Origin: a virus
Reading direction: 5' to 3' (one strand)
IMG/VR virus record: IMGVR_UViG_3300044695_000344
Coordinates: 1 to 46,674 of that record
DNA length: 46,674 bases
The notes beneath the pieces are model-generated. The model saw only the letters and a list, made by a program, of their open reading frames with translations, was not told where the DNA came from and made no database searches. How positions within the stretch are numbered: position 1 is the first letter of the stretch; the number at the start of each line of letters is the position of its first letter. This document shows positions 24,595-33,414 of the stretch, piece after piece. Position numbers and translations under genes: made by a program.

Positions 24595-26763
24595 TTAGTC
24601 TTGAATTAGTTTTCTGCCGTCTGGAGTTTGATACACAGTCCTGCCTGTAGCCCGATCTTTGCCTATAGGTTTAGACCCCGCTGGAATACCTTCTGGAAGC
24701 GCCGCAGACCCAGAAGTCCGCGTGGCGGTAGTGGAGGGACCAGCGGGACCCGCTTCACCTTCAATACGCCTTCTGGCCATCTCTAGATTTCTCTCTGCTT
24801 CTTGACGGCGTAGCTCCCAGTTTGCTTCCGCTTGCGTTATCCGCGCTTTCGCCGCCTCAACTCTGGTCTTCAACGCTTCTGGCACAGTGCCATCGTCGGC
24901 CCTCATGGAAGCATCTTTCAAGACCTGTTGATACTCTGGGTTGTTCTTTTCTCTTGCAATCGCTTCGTCTACCCGTCGCAATTGATCCGATGCTACTTGA
25001 TACTTTTGGAATTTCTTTTCGTACTGATTACGCTCCTCTATGGCTCGACGAGAAGCGGCTTGCTCTGCGGTATTGGCACGCGAAGTCTCAGCATTTAGCT
25101 CAGCAGTGAACTTGTTAGTAGCCGCCGAGAGACCCTGACCAGCCATCGTAGCTTGGAGAGACGCCTGTTTACCGAGCACATCACGCTTGGCATCCAGTGC
25201 CTTGACACGCAGGTCTTCTGCGGACTTGTACAGCGTAGTAGCCTTGTCAAACTGACCATCGGCACGGGCTTGTTGTGCGCTAGCAAGTTGAACCTGCGAC
25301 GCGAGCAACAGGCGATCGGCTTCTTCTTTCTCCTTAGTCAGTCGGCCCACCTCGGAGCCAAACTTAGAGATCCCTTTGCCAATGCTGCCCAGCCCACGGC
25401 CTTGAAGCATCTCACCTGCCGCAGCAAGCGCGGCCAACCCTTTAGCTTGACCTCCGCTATCTTTTAGCTCTCGACGTTTCGTAGCCAGCTCCTCCAAGAA
25501 AGGAGCCATCTTGTCCGGGCCCATCATCTCTTGGACTAGCCCGCGCTGCGCTCTAATGCCCGCAGCCGTTTCTTCTTGAGTAGGGGCCTTGTACATAGTA
25601 TTGGGCAGTTCGCCGGAAAGTCTACTTGCCTCGTCATACATCTTTTTGTAGTCAGGCAAAGTAAATTCCGGAGCTTTCACCAAGCCCCTATCTGCAAAGG
25701 CAACAACACCGCCGTTGGCGGCTTCAAACATCGCGCCCTGCGACTCAGCGGGGAGTTGGTTAAACGCAGCGCTCATCCCGCGCGCTTCCGAAGCCCGTTG
25801 TGCAAGCTCGTCGTCAATCATCTCCACACGAGCCCTGTCGCCGTTTGCTACGGCAATCTGCCTAGACTGCTTCAGTTGCTCAACGCTCAGGTTGTCCAAA
25901 ATACCTTCGACGTTTTGATCGCTAGTGACGCTACCGCCCTCGGCAAACAGCCCCAACTTGCTAAGGCCGTAGGCTCCCATACCCAAAGAGCCAAGCGTTT
26001 GTGCCATGCTGGGGCCCGGGCTATATATGGTGCTAGTGCCGCCCATCGGAGTGCCGCGCAGGATGTCAGAGAGGTACCCGATCTGCTGCATCGGAAACTT
26101 CTGCTGGTTGACGAAGTCTTGATACGCCGTATCCAGCGCCTTTTGAATTTGCCCTTGTTGCTGCGTACCAAACTGCGCCTGCTGCTGACCCACAGCCATC
26201 TGCTGATTGATGCCCTGACGGAACTGATCCGCAGCGCGGTCATACGCTGCCTGAGAACCACGGGTCTGGATGTCTTGCATCTGGGAGCGCAAACCACGCT
26301 CACGCTCCGCACGCTGGATACCTTCACGATAGCCGCCAAACGCACCCGCTTGGGTAGCCTGCGCTTGTTGTTGCTGACCTAGCAACTGGGAGGCACGAGC
26401 AGCCTCCATCTTCTCCCGGTCAATGACGTTCTGCTGGTACGGCGACATGTACGTACCAATGTTTTGCGCAAACCCTTGGGGGCCTGCGTCCATGCCATAT
26501 GCATTGCCGTACGCTTGCTGCTGCAGCGGCGTAAATTGCGCGGTGCGTTCCCCACCATACTGCTGATACGGCTGGAACCCCGTGATCTTGCCGCTGGGGT
26601 CTTTCTGAAATACCGTGCTCTCTGCGGCACCAAGCACGTTCTTTGCCGTGCCCTTTGCCCAATCCGGGAGGTCTTGGATAGAGGTCTGAGTGCTGCCACC
26701 CCCGCCGGAGTCTTGCGGGTTGCCCAAGGGCAACAGTTTTTGTTTAAAGCGGAGCAAGTCCAT
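24595..26763 (-). CDS. Putative internal virion protein, Gln-rich with coiled coils
   Basis: The ATG at 26763 is preferred: AGAGG lies just upstream and the previous stop overlaps it; an in-frame ATG at 26856 would intrude 92 bases into that gene. The 722-residue product starts MDLLRFKQKLLPLG, has a Gln/Ala-rich helical part (QLLGQQQQAQATQAG, GSQAAYDRAADQF), a repeat of FAEGGSV-type and FADRGLV-type turns, and a long coiled coil in the second half (about residues 450-670). The pattern AFGGYREGIQRAE...MQDIQ is shared, in my recollection, with podovirus-type virion proteins of aquatic phages. Likely an ejection or core protein. Confidence 0.65.
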   Translation of the reverse strand: MDLLRFKQKLLPLGNPQDSGGGGSTQTSIQDLPDWAKGTAKNVLGAAESTVFQKDPSGKITGFQPYQQYGGERTAQFTPLQQQAYGNAYGMDAGPQGFAQNIGTYMSPYQQNVIDREKMEAARASQLLGQQQQAQATQAGAFGGYREGIQRAERERGLRSQMQDIQTRGSQAAYDRAADQFRQGINQQMAVGQQQAQFGTQQQGQIQKALDTAYQDFVNQQKFPMQQIGYLSDILRGTPMGGTSTIYSPGPSMAQTLGSLGMGAYGLSKLGLFAEGGSVTSDQNVEGILDNLSVEQLKQSRQIAVANGDRARVEMIDDELAQRASEARGMSAAFNQLPAESQGAMFEAANGGVVAFADRGLVKAPEFTLPDYKKMYDEASRLSGELPNTMYKAPTQEETAAGIRAQRGLVQEMMGPDKMAPFLEELATKRRELKDSGGQAKGLAALAAAGEMLQGRGLGSIGKGISKFGSEVGRLTKEKEEADRLLLASQVQLASAQQARADGQFDKATTLYKSAEDLRVKALDAKRDVLGKQASLQATMAGQGLSAATNKFTAELNAETSRANTAEQAASRRAIEERNQYEKKFQKYQVASDQLRRVDEAIAREKNNPEYQQVLKDASMRADDGTVPEALKTRVEAAKARITQAEANWELRRQEAERNLEMARRRIEGEAGPAGPSTTATRTSGSAALPEGIPAGSKPIGKDRATGRTVYQTPDGRKLIQD

Positions 26764-26764
26764 A

Positions 26765-27190
26765 TCAAACCTCTTTGAAAAACTTCTGGTATGTAACGCT
26801 CTGCACTTCGTAGCCATGGCTCTCGGCAGACTTCTTCCAGCCGGGACGGCCAACAAACTCTATGCCCACAGCGCCCGTTTCCTTGGCTAGATTGTCCAAC
26901 AGAGCGTACATCTCGTCCTCAATAAATTGCATGTGGTTTGGTTCCCCGGCGCAGTACTGAACAGTCAGCATCTTGCACTGGGGGTAGGACTTGACCTCAC
27001 AAATCACATGCCCGTATACCGTACCTTTATCGTGTACGACTAGCAGCAGCATCTGCCCGTTGAGCAGAAAGCGAAAGATGTCTTCTGTGATAGCTCGTCC
27101 CCGCGTCCATCTGGCAGACTCCTCCAGATAAGGCATCAGCGTCGGAAGGACGCTGAGCAGTTGGCTTACGGGAACAATGTCTATCTTCAT
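26765..27190 (-). CDS. GNAT-fold-like virion-associated protein
   Basis: 141 residues, starting in an ATGA overlap with the upstream gene. Strand-rich centre (MLLLVVHDKGTVYGHVICEV, then CKMLTVQYC) and the C-terminal FVGRPGWKKSAESHGYEVQS segment follow the pattern of GNAT acetyltransferases, in which the last strands carry G-x-x-G-W-x-K...GF. The acetyl-CoA loop is not clearly conserved, so the protein may have kept only the fold. Phages of this type often encode such a protein among internal virion genes; its role is unknown. Confidence 0.55.
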   Translation of the reverse strand: MKIDIVPVSQLLSVLPTLMPYLEESARWTRGRAITEDIFRFLLNGQMLLLVVHDKGTVYGHVICEVKSYPQCKMLTVQYCAGEPNHMQFIEDEMYALLDNLAKETGAVGIEFVGRPGWKKSAESHGYEVQSVTYQKFFKEV

Positions 27191-29025
27191 GCAGGTAGGT
27201 ACTTATCGGAGCGGCTATTGACCGCTACTTTGTTCCTACCGATACTTTTGCGGCGATTCTTCTGCACGCGGTCCATCATGGCGTAGAGCTTACGCGCACC
27301 AGCTTCAGTCGAGCCGTTACCCAACTCAGACACGATGCGAGCGGGAACCACGAACTCACCATCGGCAAGGCGTGCGGGACGCTTTCTGCCAATTGATGCG
27401 GGGATCGAGTCGCTCACACCATCGCCGGGGCCACGAAGGAGCCTGCCGCCATCGGAGTAGTCGCCAAGGTTGTATCCACCACGGGCAAAAGCAGCGAGAG
27501 AGGAAAGACCACCGCGCGCAAATTCACCAGCATCGATACCAGCGCTAATACCCGCATCAGTAGCTGCGGCAACGTCAGCAGCAACGCCCGGATCAATACC
27601 GCCAAAACCACTTGGATCAATACCAATGTTGGCATCAATCAGGCCAATGTTGGTTCCAACCAGATTACTGAGGTCCATCGGGCCACCTACCTCAACAGCG
27701 GGAGCAGCGGGAGCAGCGGGAGCATTCAACGAGGCGTTGATTGTGGGCACTGTATCAAGACCAGACATCATGCCTTCTTGAATAGAAACTGGCACTGTGT
27801 TTAAGTTAAGCCCGGGAGGCAACCCCGTGGCCGGATCAAGACCTTGTACAATAAGCAATCTATCATTGGTGCCTTTGGGGTCCAGTGCGGCTTGAATCTT
27901 TCCCAGAATGGTTCCTGCAAAAAGATTTGACATTGTTTTTGAAGCAGCAGAGGCCCCGGGGTTGTTAGCGTAAAAAGTTGCTTGCTGTAGCGGGGTCAAG
28001 TTGCCGAAACTGTTAGGGTTCTGCGGGTTGTTTGGATCGTCAAGCGCCATGCTGTCAGAGTAATTGTCATCACGGCGTGCAGCCATCGGGTTGGTGACAG
28101 TCAGCGGGGCAGTATCAGCTTGAGTCGCGGCGGGAGCCGTGTACGGGCGAGGAGCCGGAGCAAGACCCATTAGGTAACGGTAATACTCATCCGACTGGCC
28201 GGTCATGCCGGTGCTGCCACCCTCGGCCATTTGCCGCAGGCGCGGCCTGAAGTAGCTGACCTCACCAATCCCCGGGCGTTGAATAGCGCCCGTAGCGCCA
28301 GCATCAAACTCAAACCGATTTGGGAGATCAGCCGGACGTAGGGCGGCTTCACCCGATTGCGCCATCATCAACGGGCTAAGCGCAGCCGCGCCGTACCTCA
28401 TCAAGCCTTTAGTCCCGCCAATGTTCTGCATGAACGCATCGCGCCCAGCCTCACCCCCAAGCCCCTTTACACCGGCGGTCAGTTTGTCCGTCATGGACAT
28501 CTGCACCGGGTCCGCATTCAATGCTTGCATGGCAGGCCCCGCAGACTGAGCCCCCCGTGCCAACAGAATATCTTTGGCGTTAGCCCCCTCACCAAGAGTT
28601 TGCGCAAGGTTAGCGTTTGTACCAGCCAATTCAGCCGCAGCAGCATTACCTGCTTGGGTTGCACCCACACCCGCCAGAGCCCCGCCGATACCAGCGCCAC
28701 CATAAGCACCAAGACCGGCCATCAAGCCTTTCTTCAGGCTACCGGTTGCAGCGCCAGTAACTCCGCCGGTGATAAGACCCGCCATCATTGGGGAAAGCGC
28801 ACCACCAGACATTGCCGTCAAACCCACACCCGCAATCATTGGCAGGATGGACGACAGAAAGCCTGCTTCAGGCAGGCCAGTGTCGGGGTTGATAGTTAGT
28901 GATCCACCATGCGCTTTAGCCACCGTTTGGAGGGCGTTCACCTCACTTGGGGCCATATGGACGAGCATCGTATCCGGCCCCCGACCACGGGAAGCCATGT
29001 GTTGTGCGGCGAGTTGCAGGCTCAT
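27187..29025 (-). CDS. Putative ejection protein with glycine-zipper region
   Basis: 612 residues, ATG at 29025 after GTGAGGCCTCA. Residues about 55-130 are a glycine-zipper-like hydrophobic stretch (ILPMIAGVGLTAMSGG, GLITGGVTGAATGS, GAYGGAGIGGALAGVG), as in proteins that insert into membranes. A Pro/Asn/Ala-rich centre follows. The C-terminus has FARGGY, GPGDGVSDSIPAS, ARLADGEFVVPA and NGSTEAGARKLYAMMDRV, a set of motifs I know from phage virion proteins of this type, without assigned function. Its gene leads the ejection-protein block after a candidate promoter. Confidence 0.65.
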   Translation of the reverse strand: MSLQLAAQHMASRGRGPDTMLVHMAPSEVNALQTVAKAHGGSLTINPDTGLPEAGFLSSILPMIAGVGLTAMSGGALSPMMAGLITGGVTGAATGSLKKGLMAGLGAYGGAGIGGALAGVGATQAGNAAAAELAGTNANLAQTLGEGANAKDILLARGAQSAGPAMQALNADPVQMSMTDKLTAGVKGLGGEAGRDAFMQNIGGTKGLMRYGAAALSPLMMAQSGEAALRPADLPNRFEFDAGATGAIQRPGIGEVSYFRPRLRQMAEGGSTGMTGQSDEYYRYLMGLAPAPRPYTAPAATQADTAPLTVTNPMAARRDDNYSDSMALDDPNNPQNPNSFGNLTPLQQATFYANNPGASAASKTMSNLFAGTILGKIQAALDPKGTNDRLLIVQGLDPATGLPPGLNLNTVPVSIQEGMMSGLDTVPTINASLNAPAAPAAPAVEVGGPMDLSNLVGTNIGLIDANIGIDPSGFGGIDPGVAADVAAATDAGISAGIDAGEFARGGLSSLAAFARGGYNLGDYSDGGRLLRGPGDGVSDSIPASIGRKRPARLADGEFVVPARIVSELGNGSTEAGARKLYAMMDRVQKNRRKSIGRNKVAVNSRSDKYLPA

Positions 29026-29053
29026 TGAGGCCTCACGGAAGAAGGGTTAGTGG

Positions 29054-29082
29054 ATAGTATCATGGGGGTTTAAATTAGCCAA
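29054..29082 (-). promoter_or_regulatory. Candidate sigma70-type promoter for ejection-protein genes
   Basis: Read on the - strand: TTGGCT (29082-29077), 17 bases, then TACTAT (29059-29054) preceded by TGA, an extended -10. Four of six bases match in each box. It lies in the 49-base gap and the last codons of the upstream gene, about 30 bases before the ATG at 29025. Confidence 0.4.
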
Positions 29083-29422
29083 CCTTCCAGTTGGTTCCGT
29101 CAGAATAGACGGGCGTGAAGACAGCGCCTCCGCCAGCGACGGTAGAGCCAAAGGTGGGAGTCAGGGCGTTTGTCACAAAAGTGCGGGCACCTGCACCGGA
29201 TGTAGTCGCGTTGGGGAGCGTGGCGACGGTATAGCTTGTAGTCGGCGGGACTACAGCCGACGTGTTCAACTGCCCCAGAATGTTGTCTAGCCGGTTGAAG
29301 TACAGCCGCAGAATGTCGGAAAACTGATCGTGGTAGCGCTTCTCATACAACTCCGGCGCGTTCGGTAGACGAGGCGCAACAGCCCTGTTGAATTCAAACT
29401 CTGAGGTAACAACAAGGGTCAC
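29075..29422 (-). CDS. Small virion-type hypothetical protein, 115 aa
   Basis: GTG start at 29422 behind GGGAGGAGA, immediately after the stop of the nozzle-like gene. The N-terminal half is helical (APELYEKRYHDQFSDILRLY, FNRLDNILGQL), the C-terminal half Thr/Gly/Ala-rich and strand-like, ending FTPVYSDGTNWKVG. I recall similar N-termini in small proteins encoded beside podovirus tail genes. Probably a minor virion component. Confidence 0.6.
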   Translation of the reverse strand: MTLVVTSEFEFNRAVAPRLPNAPELYEKRYHDQFSDILRLYFNRLDNILGQLNTSAVVPPTTSYTVATLPNATTSGAGARTFVTNALTPTFGSTVAGGGAVFTPVYSDGTNWKVG

Positions 29423-29425
29423 AGG

Positions 29426-31771
29426 TCATCTCCTCCCATCAGGTTTGATGTCGATACGGGGAGCGCCAAGCTGCCACTGAAGCCCCACTTGGTTGCCCTG
29501 AACTTTGATGGACATCTGCCGTCCGCGCACCCGGATCAGCACTTGCCCGGTGTACTGCTCAACAGGAACCACCGCAGAGCGAACCACTGAAGCGTTGTCC
29601 GTTCCGCCAACAGAAGGCGGGACGTTGTAGCCAGAGCCGGAGTTCTGCAGTGGCAGGAGCGTCATGGTCACCTGCGGGTTGGCAGCGGAGGACCCCCGGA
29701 ACGTCATGTCAGGCAGCAAGCGCCAAACGAACCCAAAGTTGTGCCCGTCACCAATATCAAACTCAGCAGAGGTGATATAGGAGTCGATAGCTGCCGGGGT
29801 CCCGGTCACGTTGTCGTCCACCCCAAGTTCATGGAACACAAGGTTCTCACTGTACGTGGCAGCCAGTGGGTGCTCATTTAAACCAGAGTCGATCCAAGCT
29901 GTCCGGGCCATATCGCCGTAGTACCAAATATCTTCGGCATAGTTGTAGACGACATACTTATCGACAGTGGTCGAATCCGCAGAGCAGTAGAACCACCAGA
30001 CCTCATTGAAGCCTTCGTTGGTTCCAGCAAAGAACTGATCCTGCTGCGTGAGGTTGATGTCGCCAAAGACATGCTGCCGCAGGTCACAGCGCAGGGTCTG
30101 AAGGCGACCGTCGTACTTGTAGAACTTGTCCACGCCCATCCAGTACAAGACGCTGGAGGCTGTGGTAATCGCATTGACCCCCGCCATAGAGATGTTGTCG
30201 CCAAGAAGCTGAACACCCCAGACAAACGGAGGGCCAAGATATTGAAGCGAGTAAATTGCCGAGTTCGTAAAGACTGCGATCTCCTGACGGCTTTGCACAT
30301 AGGTGCGAATCTCAGAGCCGTGCGACAGGCGCACACCACCAGCTTGGTTATTGGCCGCAGGGGTCCAGTTAACCGCCGATTCTTGATCCGACCAGCGGAT
30401 CAGCATGGGGTCAATCTCTGTCTCACCGATAGCGTTGCATCCAAAACAAATCACAAACCGGCTGACATCCGAGACAATCATGTTGTTCACCACTGTTGGC
30501 ACATCCGATGCGCCAGACAGACTGGTAAGCGGTATGCCGCGCACAGAAATAGTGTGCGTTCCGGACTGCGTCCCGGTAGTGGTAATTGCGGCCCCACCAG
30601 AAGTGGCCGCCAGATTGAACGATGCACCCGTGGCGTTTACCACGTAGTAGACAGTACCGGCAGTGAGCCCGGTGGGAAGTGCCCCGGTAGTCTCCAAGAC
30701 AACAGCCGTGTTATCCAGTAGTAGCAAACCCAGATATGTCACCACCCCCGGGGATGCGATGGTTACTGTAAATGCCTGCGCAAAGGTCCCAAACAGGGCG
30801 TTCCAGTAATAAAGCTCGCCACCCCGGTAGCCATAGATCAGGTCTTCACCAAAGTTACTCTGATACCAAAGGCGAGCGCCTTGCGTGCTGGACGTTCCAA
30901 TGCCCCACGCACCCGATCCCCATGCCCCCGCGCCCCAGCCAGTTAGCGGTGTTGGCGTTGCGTTACCAACGGGGATTTCATAAGTGGCGTTGACGCTAGT
31001 ACCACCCCCTCCAATATCGTACGCAGTGGCGGCAACAGGAGTGGTAATGGTGTAGGTGTTAGCGGTGAGGACCGTGACTTGGAAGTTCTGATTCAGAACC
31101 GCTGCCGTGATGCCCTGATTAACCTCCAGCGAGAACGTCCCCGAACCCGCCGTGGTTGTGGTGATGGCCGCACCACCTATGTTGTTGGTGAAGCTGACTG
31201 TGGTGCCAGACACCACAAGGATGTAATAGACCACCCCGGCGGTCAACCCTGCTGGTAGAGAGCCACCAGAAGAGACAGACAAAACCACCGGCGTGCTGGT
31301 AGCCAGTGCGGAAGTCAAAATAAACTCAGTAGCCGTGGAGCGTGTAAACGTCTGATAGCTAAGACCCAACGCACCGGCGAAGGTAACAAAGTCGCCCGTG
31401 GTGCAGCCGTGTGCCGTGTCCGTGACGGTGACGGTTGTAGAACTTGTGGTGGCTGCAAAGGGGTTGCTAAGCGCCCCGGAGTTTGCCCGGATGGGGGTGA
31501 TGTCGTTGTAAGCGCCACCCTGTTCAATGTAGAACTTGAGGTTTGTGCCGACCCCCGTCACCACCGACGGGTTGCTGATCAGCGACCATGTCCACAAAGA
31601 CCGGCATACGCCCTCAAATGTGTAGGCAGAAATCTGCTCCCAGCCGCCAATCTTCTCCGGGGTGCCTTGACGGAACCGTACCTTGTCGCACGAGTACCAG
31701 CCGCCTTCGTTGGTGTAGCGGGTGTTCTCTTGGTTTACACCGGGCTTAAGAAGAATTTTTTGGAGCGGCAT
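29426..31771 (-). CDS. Tail nozzle / packaged-DNA stabilisation-like beta-propeller protein
   Basis: 781 residues, ATG at 31771 after AAGGACGCACTC. The N-terminus (PGVNQENTRYTNEGGWYSCDKVRFR, given in part: GGWYSCDKVRFRQGTPEKIGG) and C-terminus (VRGRQMSIKVQGNQVGLQ, then LGAPRIDIKPDGRR) resemble the P22 gp10 / T7 gp12 class of proteins that form the nozzle of short tails. Blade-like segments include VYNYAEDIWYYGDMAR and QEIAVFTNSAIYSLQ. Two copies of an inserted module (around residues 165-215 and 360-410) share G-x-LP-x-GLTAGxVYY...GGAAITTT. It closes the tail-fibre and lysis section and precedes the ejection-protein genes. Confidence 0.7.
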   Translation of the reverse strand: MPLQKILLKPGVNQENTRYTNEGGWYSCDKVRFRQGTPEKIGGWEQISAYTFEGVCRSLWTWSLISNPSVVTGVGTNLKFYIEQGGAYNDITPIRANSGALSNPFAATTSSTTVTVTDTAHGCTTGDFVTFAGALGLSYQTFTRSTATEFILTSALATSTPVVLSVSSGGSLPAGLTAGVVYYILVVSGTTVSFTNNIGGAAITTTTAGSGTFSLEVNQGITAAVLNQNFQVTVLTANTYTITTPVAATAYDIGGGGTSVNATYEIPVGNATPTPLTGWGAGAWGSGAWGIGTSSTQGARLWYQSNFGEDLIYGYRGGELYYWNALFGTFAQAFTVTIASPGVVTYLGLLLLDNTAVVLETTGALPTGLTAGTVYYVVNATGASFNLAATSGGAAITTTGTQSGTHTISVRGIPLTSLSGASDVPTVVNNMIVSDVSRFVICFGCNAIGETEIDPMLIRWSDQESAVNWTPAANNQAGGVRLSHGSEIRTYVQSRQEIAVFTNSAIYSLQYLGPPFVWGVQLLGDNISMAGVNAITTASSVLYWMGVDKFYKYDGRLQTLRCDLRQHVFGDINLTQQDQFFAGTNEGFNEVWWFYCSADSTTVDKYVVYNYAEDIWYYGDMARTAWIDSGLNEHPLAATYSENLVFHELGVDDNVTGTPAAIDSYITSAEFDIGDGHNFGFVWRLLPDMTFRGSSAANPQVTMTLLPLQNSGSGYNVPPSVGGTDNASVVRSAVVPVEQYTGQVLIRVRGRQMSIKVQGNQVGLQWQLGAPRIDIKPDGRR

Positions 31772-31781
31772 GAGTGCGTCC

Positions 31782-32303
31782 TTACGCCGCAGACTCGGTC
31801 ATCTTGGCGGCAGTGACTTGGACCTCTTGGACCCGGCGACCCCACCCCTTACCAAAGGTGTTCCAAGTTGACAGGGACCGCAGAAACTCCAAGCGGGTTT
31901 GCTGGTATTTTTCCACAATATCGTCCGCAGGCATAGCCGCCACCTTGCCCAGCGTTCCGGGGCCAATAGCCCCGTCTGGAGTCGCCCCCACGGTTTGCTG
32001 TAGCCACTTAGCCGCCCGACCCGGGCCAGAGTTAATAGCGGCATCAAACACGATGTAGTCCACCCCGGCAGGGAGATCGTCACCCTTGATCTTGTCCCAG
32101 TACTTGGCGCGGTACATGGGACCAACAATCTCAGGGGTCAGCGCCCGCATGGTTTTCTCATCCACCTCGTGGCCGACCCATTCTTCCCAGACGCGCTTTG
32201 TCACGCCCAGATTGGTCATGCCGCCGGGGTCAGCCGGGTGATTTACATACCCACCCTCGTGGTGGAGGATGGCTTCAAGAGCGGAGTCGAAGTTTTCTTT
32301 CAT
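31782..32303 (-). CDS. Endolysin: GH108 muramidase with peptidoglycan-binding domain
   Basis: 173 residues. The N-terminal HHEGGYVNHPADPGGMTNLG (with catalytic E16 in EGGY) is the diagnostic motif of glycoside hydrolase family 108; the C-terminal part (GRAAKWLQQTVGATPDGAIG) matches the PG_binding_3 domain fused to it. The enzyme cuts the peptidoglycan glycan strand at lysis. There is no signal peptide, so it depends on the holin encoded just upstream, whose stop overlaps this start as ATGA. Confidence 0.93.
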   Translation of the reverse strand: MKENFDSALEAILHHEGGYVNHPADPGGMTNLGVTKRVWEEWVGHEVDEKTMRALTPEIVGPMYRAKYWDKIKGDDLPAGVDYIVFDAAINSGPGRAAKWLQQTVGATPDGAIGPGTLGKVAAMPADDIVEKYQQTRLEFLRSLSTWNTFGKGWGRRVQEVQVTAAKMTESAA

Positions 32304-32797
32304 TTGATTGCTGGTGCCTTAGAGAGAAGATCGGTTTTGGCTTGGGAGCCTGCGCTAGAGCCAAAGTAGTATGCAATGATACCGGTCCATGCGGTGCCAA
32401 GGGAGCCCAACATCATCAGGATAGCGGGGTTGTTGGAGTCCACCTTGCCCAGCAGCATCATGACCATGATGCCGAAGAACCCGACGGTGACAATCGCAGC
32501 CAGCGCCGGGGGCACGATAGACCGGGTCGTGGCCTGCATCTCCCGAGCGGATTTGCGGTCTTCCACCGACAGCTTTTCAAAGTTCAGCCCTAGCTCTTGC
32601 GCCTGCTTCTGAAGTTCAATCTCAGCGATCTTGACCTGCGCGATCTGCTCGGCAGTAAGTTTGTTGTTGGAGATCATGTCTCCGACCTTCTCCGGCTCCA
32701 CGCCAATAGCCTTGGAGATTGCAGAGACGGCCATACCGGCCAAGGGGCCACCCATCGCGGTAGCAATAGTGGGGGCGATCTGTTTAAGCCATTCCAT
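32300..32797 (-). CDS. Holin, three-transmembrane type
   Basis: 165 residues. One hydrophobic N-terminal stretch (IAPTIATAMGGPLAGMAVSA) and two clear C-terminal membrane spans (IVPPALAAIVTVGFFGIMVM, then ILMMLGSLGTAWTGIIAYYF), separated by a charged helix with EDRKSAREMQ. The YYFGSSAGSQAKTDLL end is characteristic of the GTA/phage three-TM holin family (PF11351-like). It lets the endolysin cross the inner membrane. Starts within a TAATG junction with the gene before it. Confidence 0.85.
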   Translation of the reverse strand: MEWLKQIAPTIATAMGGPLAGMAVSAISKAIGVEPEKVGDMISNNKLTAEQIAQVKIAEIELQKQAQELGLNFEKLSVEDRKSAREMQATTRSIVPPALAAIVTVGFFGIMVMMLLGKVDSNNPAILMMLGSLGTAWTGIIAYYFGSSAGSQAKTDLLSKAPAIK

Positions 32798-33414
32798 TAC
32801 TGTTTGCTCCTAGATAACATGGTTGCTGCGATTTGCAGAAGGACACGGTACTGATCAACATCCGGGGGCTCTTCTTTCCAGCCTACCGTAATCTGCCCGA
32901 TGAACTTGCCCTGCTCAGGCGGGACACTGATGCGGCACCCGTAAGTAACGCCCTTTTCGATATACCACAGCCCGATCTCAGACTGCGCGGTTTTGTACGC
33001 GCCGCAGGGAATCTCACTTGCCATCAGCGCCACGACATCTCTGTTGTTTGCGGCGTTGGCAGTAAAGAGGCCGACATCCAACCCTTCGTGGGTTTTGTCC
33101 CTGCCGTCCTTGGTGTACGCCCTATGCAGCACGCGAGTGCCAAACATAGGGTTGACCTTGAAGATGGCGACCACCGCAGCGTCAGTGTTTTTGAACAGAT
33201 GCGCCGCCACGTCCTCCGCCCTGTCCTCTGCAATCGTGGGCAGCTTTCTTTGTTCCTTGTAGGCACCGATCAGAAACTCTTGGTTTTGCCAGACAAAGTA
33301 CCCCACGAACGCGAAGACGGCCATCAGCACGATGGCAAACAATTTAAACGGCGAGTCCACATACCCGAGGACCTTGTCAATCAGGCTGTTGTGGTTGATC
33401 TTCTCGTCGCTCAT
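32797..33414 (-). CDS. Single-span membrane protein in lysis cassette
   Basis: 205 residues. Residues about 23-42 (KLFAIVLMAVFAFVGYFVWQ) form one N-terminal membrane anchor, leaving some 160 residues on the far side. That domain has alternating strands and a Cys pair (SEIPCGAYK, TYGCRISV) and looks somewhat GAF-like (AVVAIFKVNPMFGTRVLHRA). Position beside the holin suggests a lysis role such as spanin partner or antiholin, but the large globular domain does not resemble known spanins. Overlaps neighbours by four bases or fewer. Confidence 0.6.
   Translation of the reverse strand: MSDEKINHNSLIDKVLGYVDSPFKLFAIVLMAVFAFVGYFVWQNQEFLIGAYKEQRKLPTIAEDRAEDVAAHLFKNTDAAVVAIFKVNPMFGTRVLHRAYTKDGRDKTHEGLDVGLFTANAANNRDVVALMASEIPCGAYKTAQSEIGLWYIEKGVTYGCRISVPPEQGKFIGQITVGWKEEPPDVDQYRVLLQIAATMLSRSKQ

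Noticed and set aside
25576-26382. Open + strand frame of 268 codons opposite the Gln-rich virion protein gene
   Set aside because: Antisense shadow of a Gln/Ala-rich coding strand, giving Leu/His/Arg-rich text; no start signal.
26765-27190. Functional acetyltransferase (antibiotic or protein acetylation)
   Set aside because: Fold pattern is GNAT-like but the acetyl-CoA binding loop is not clear, and the gene sits among internal virion genes.
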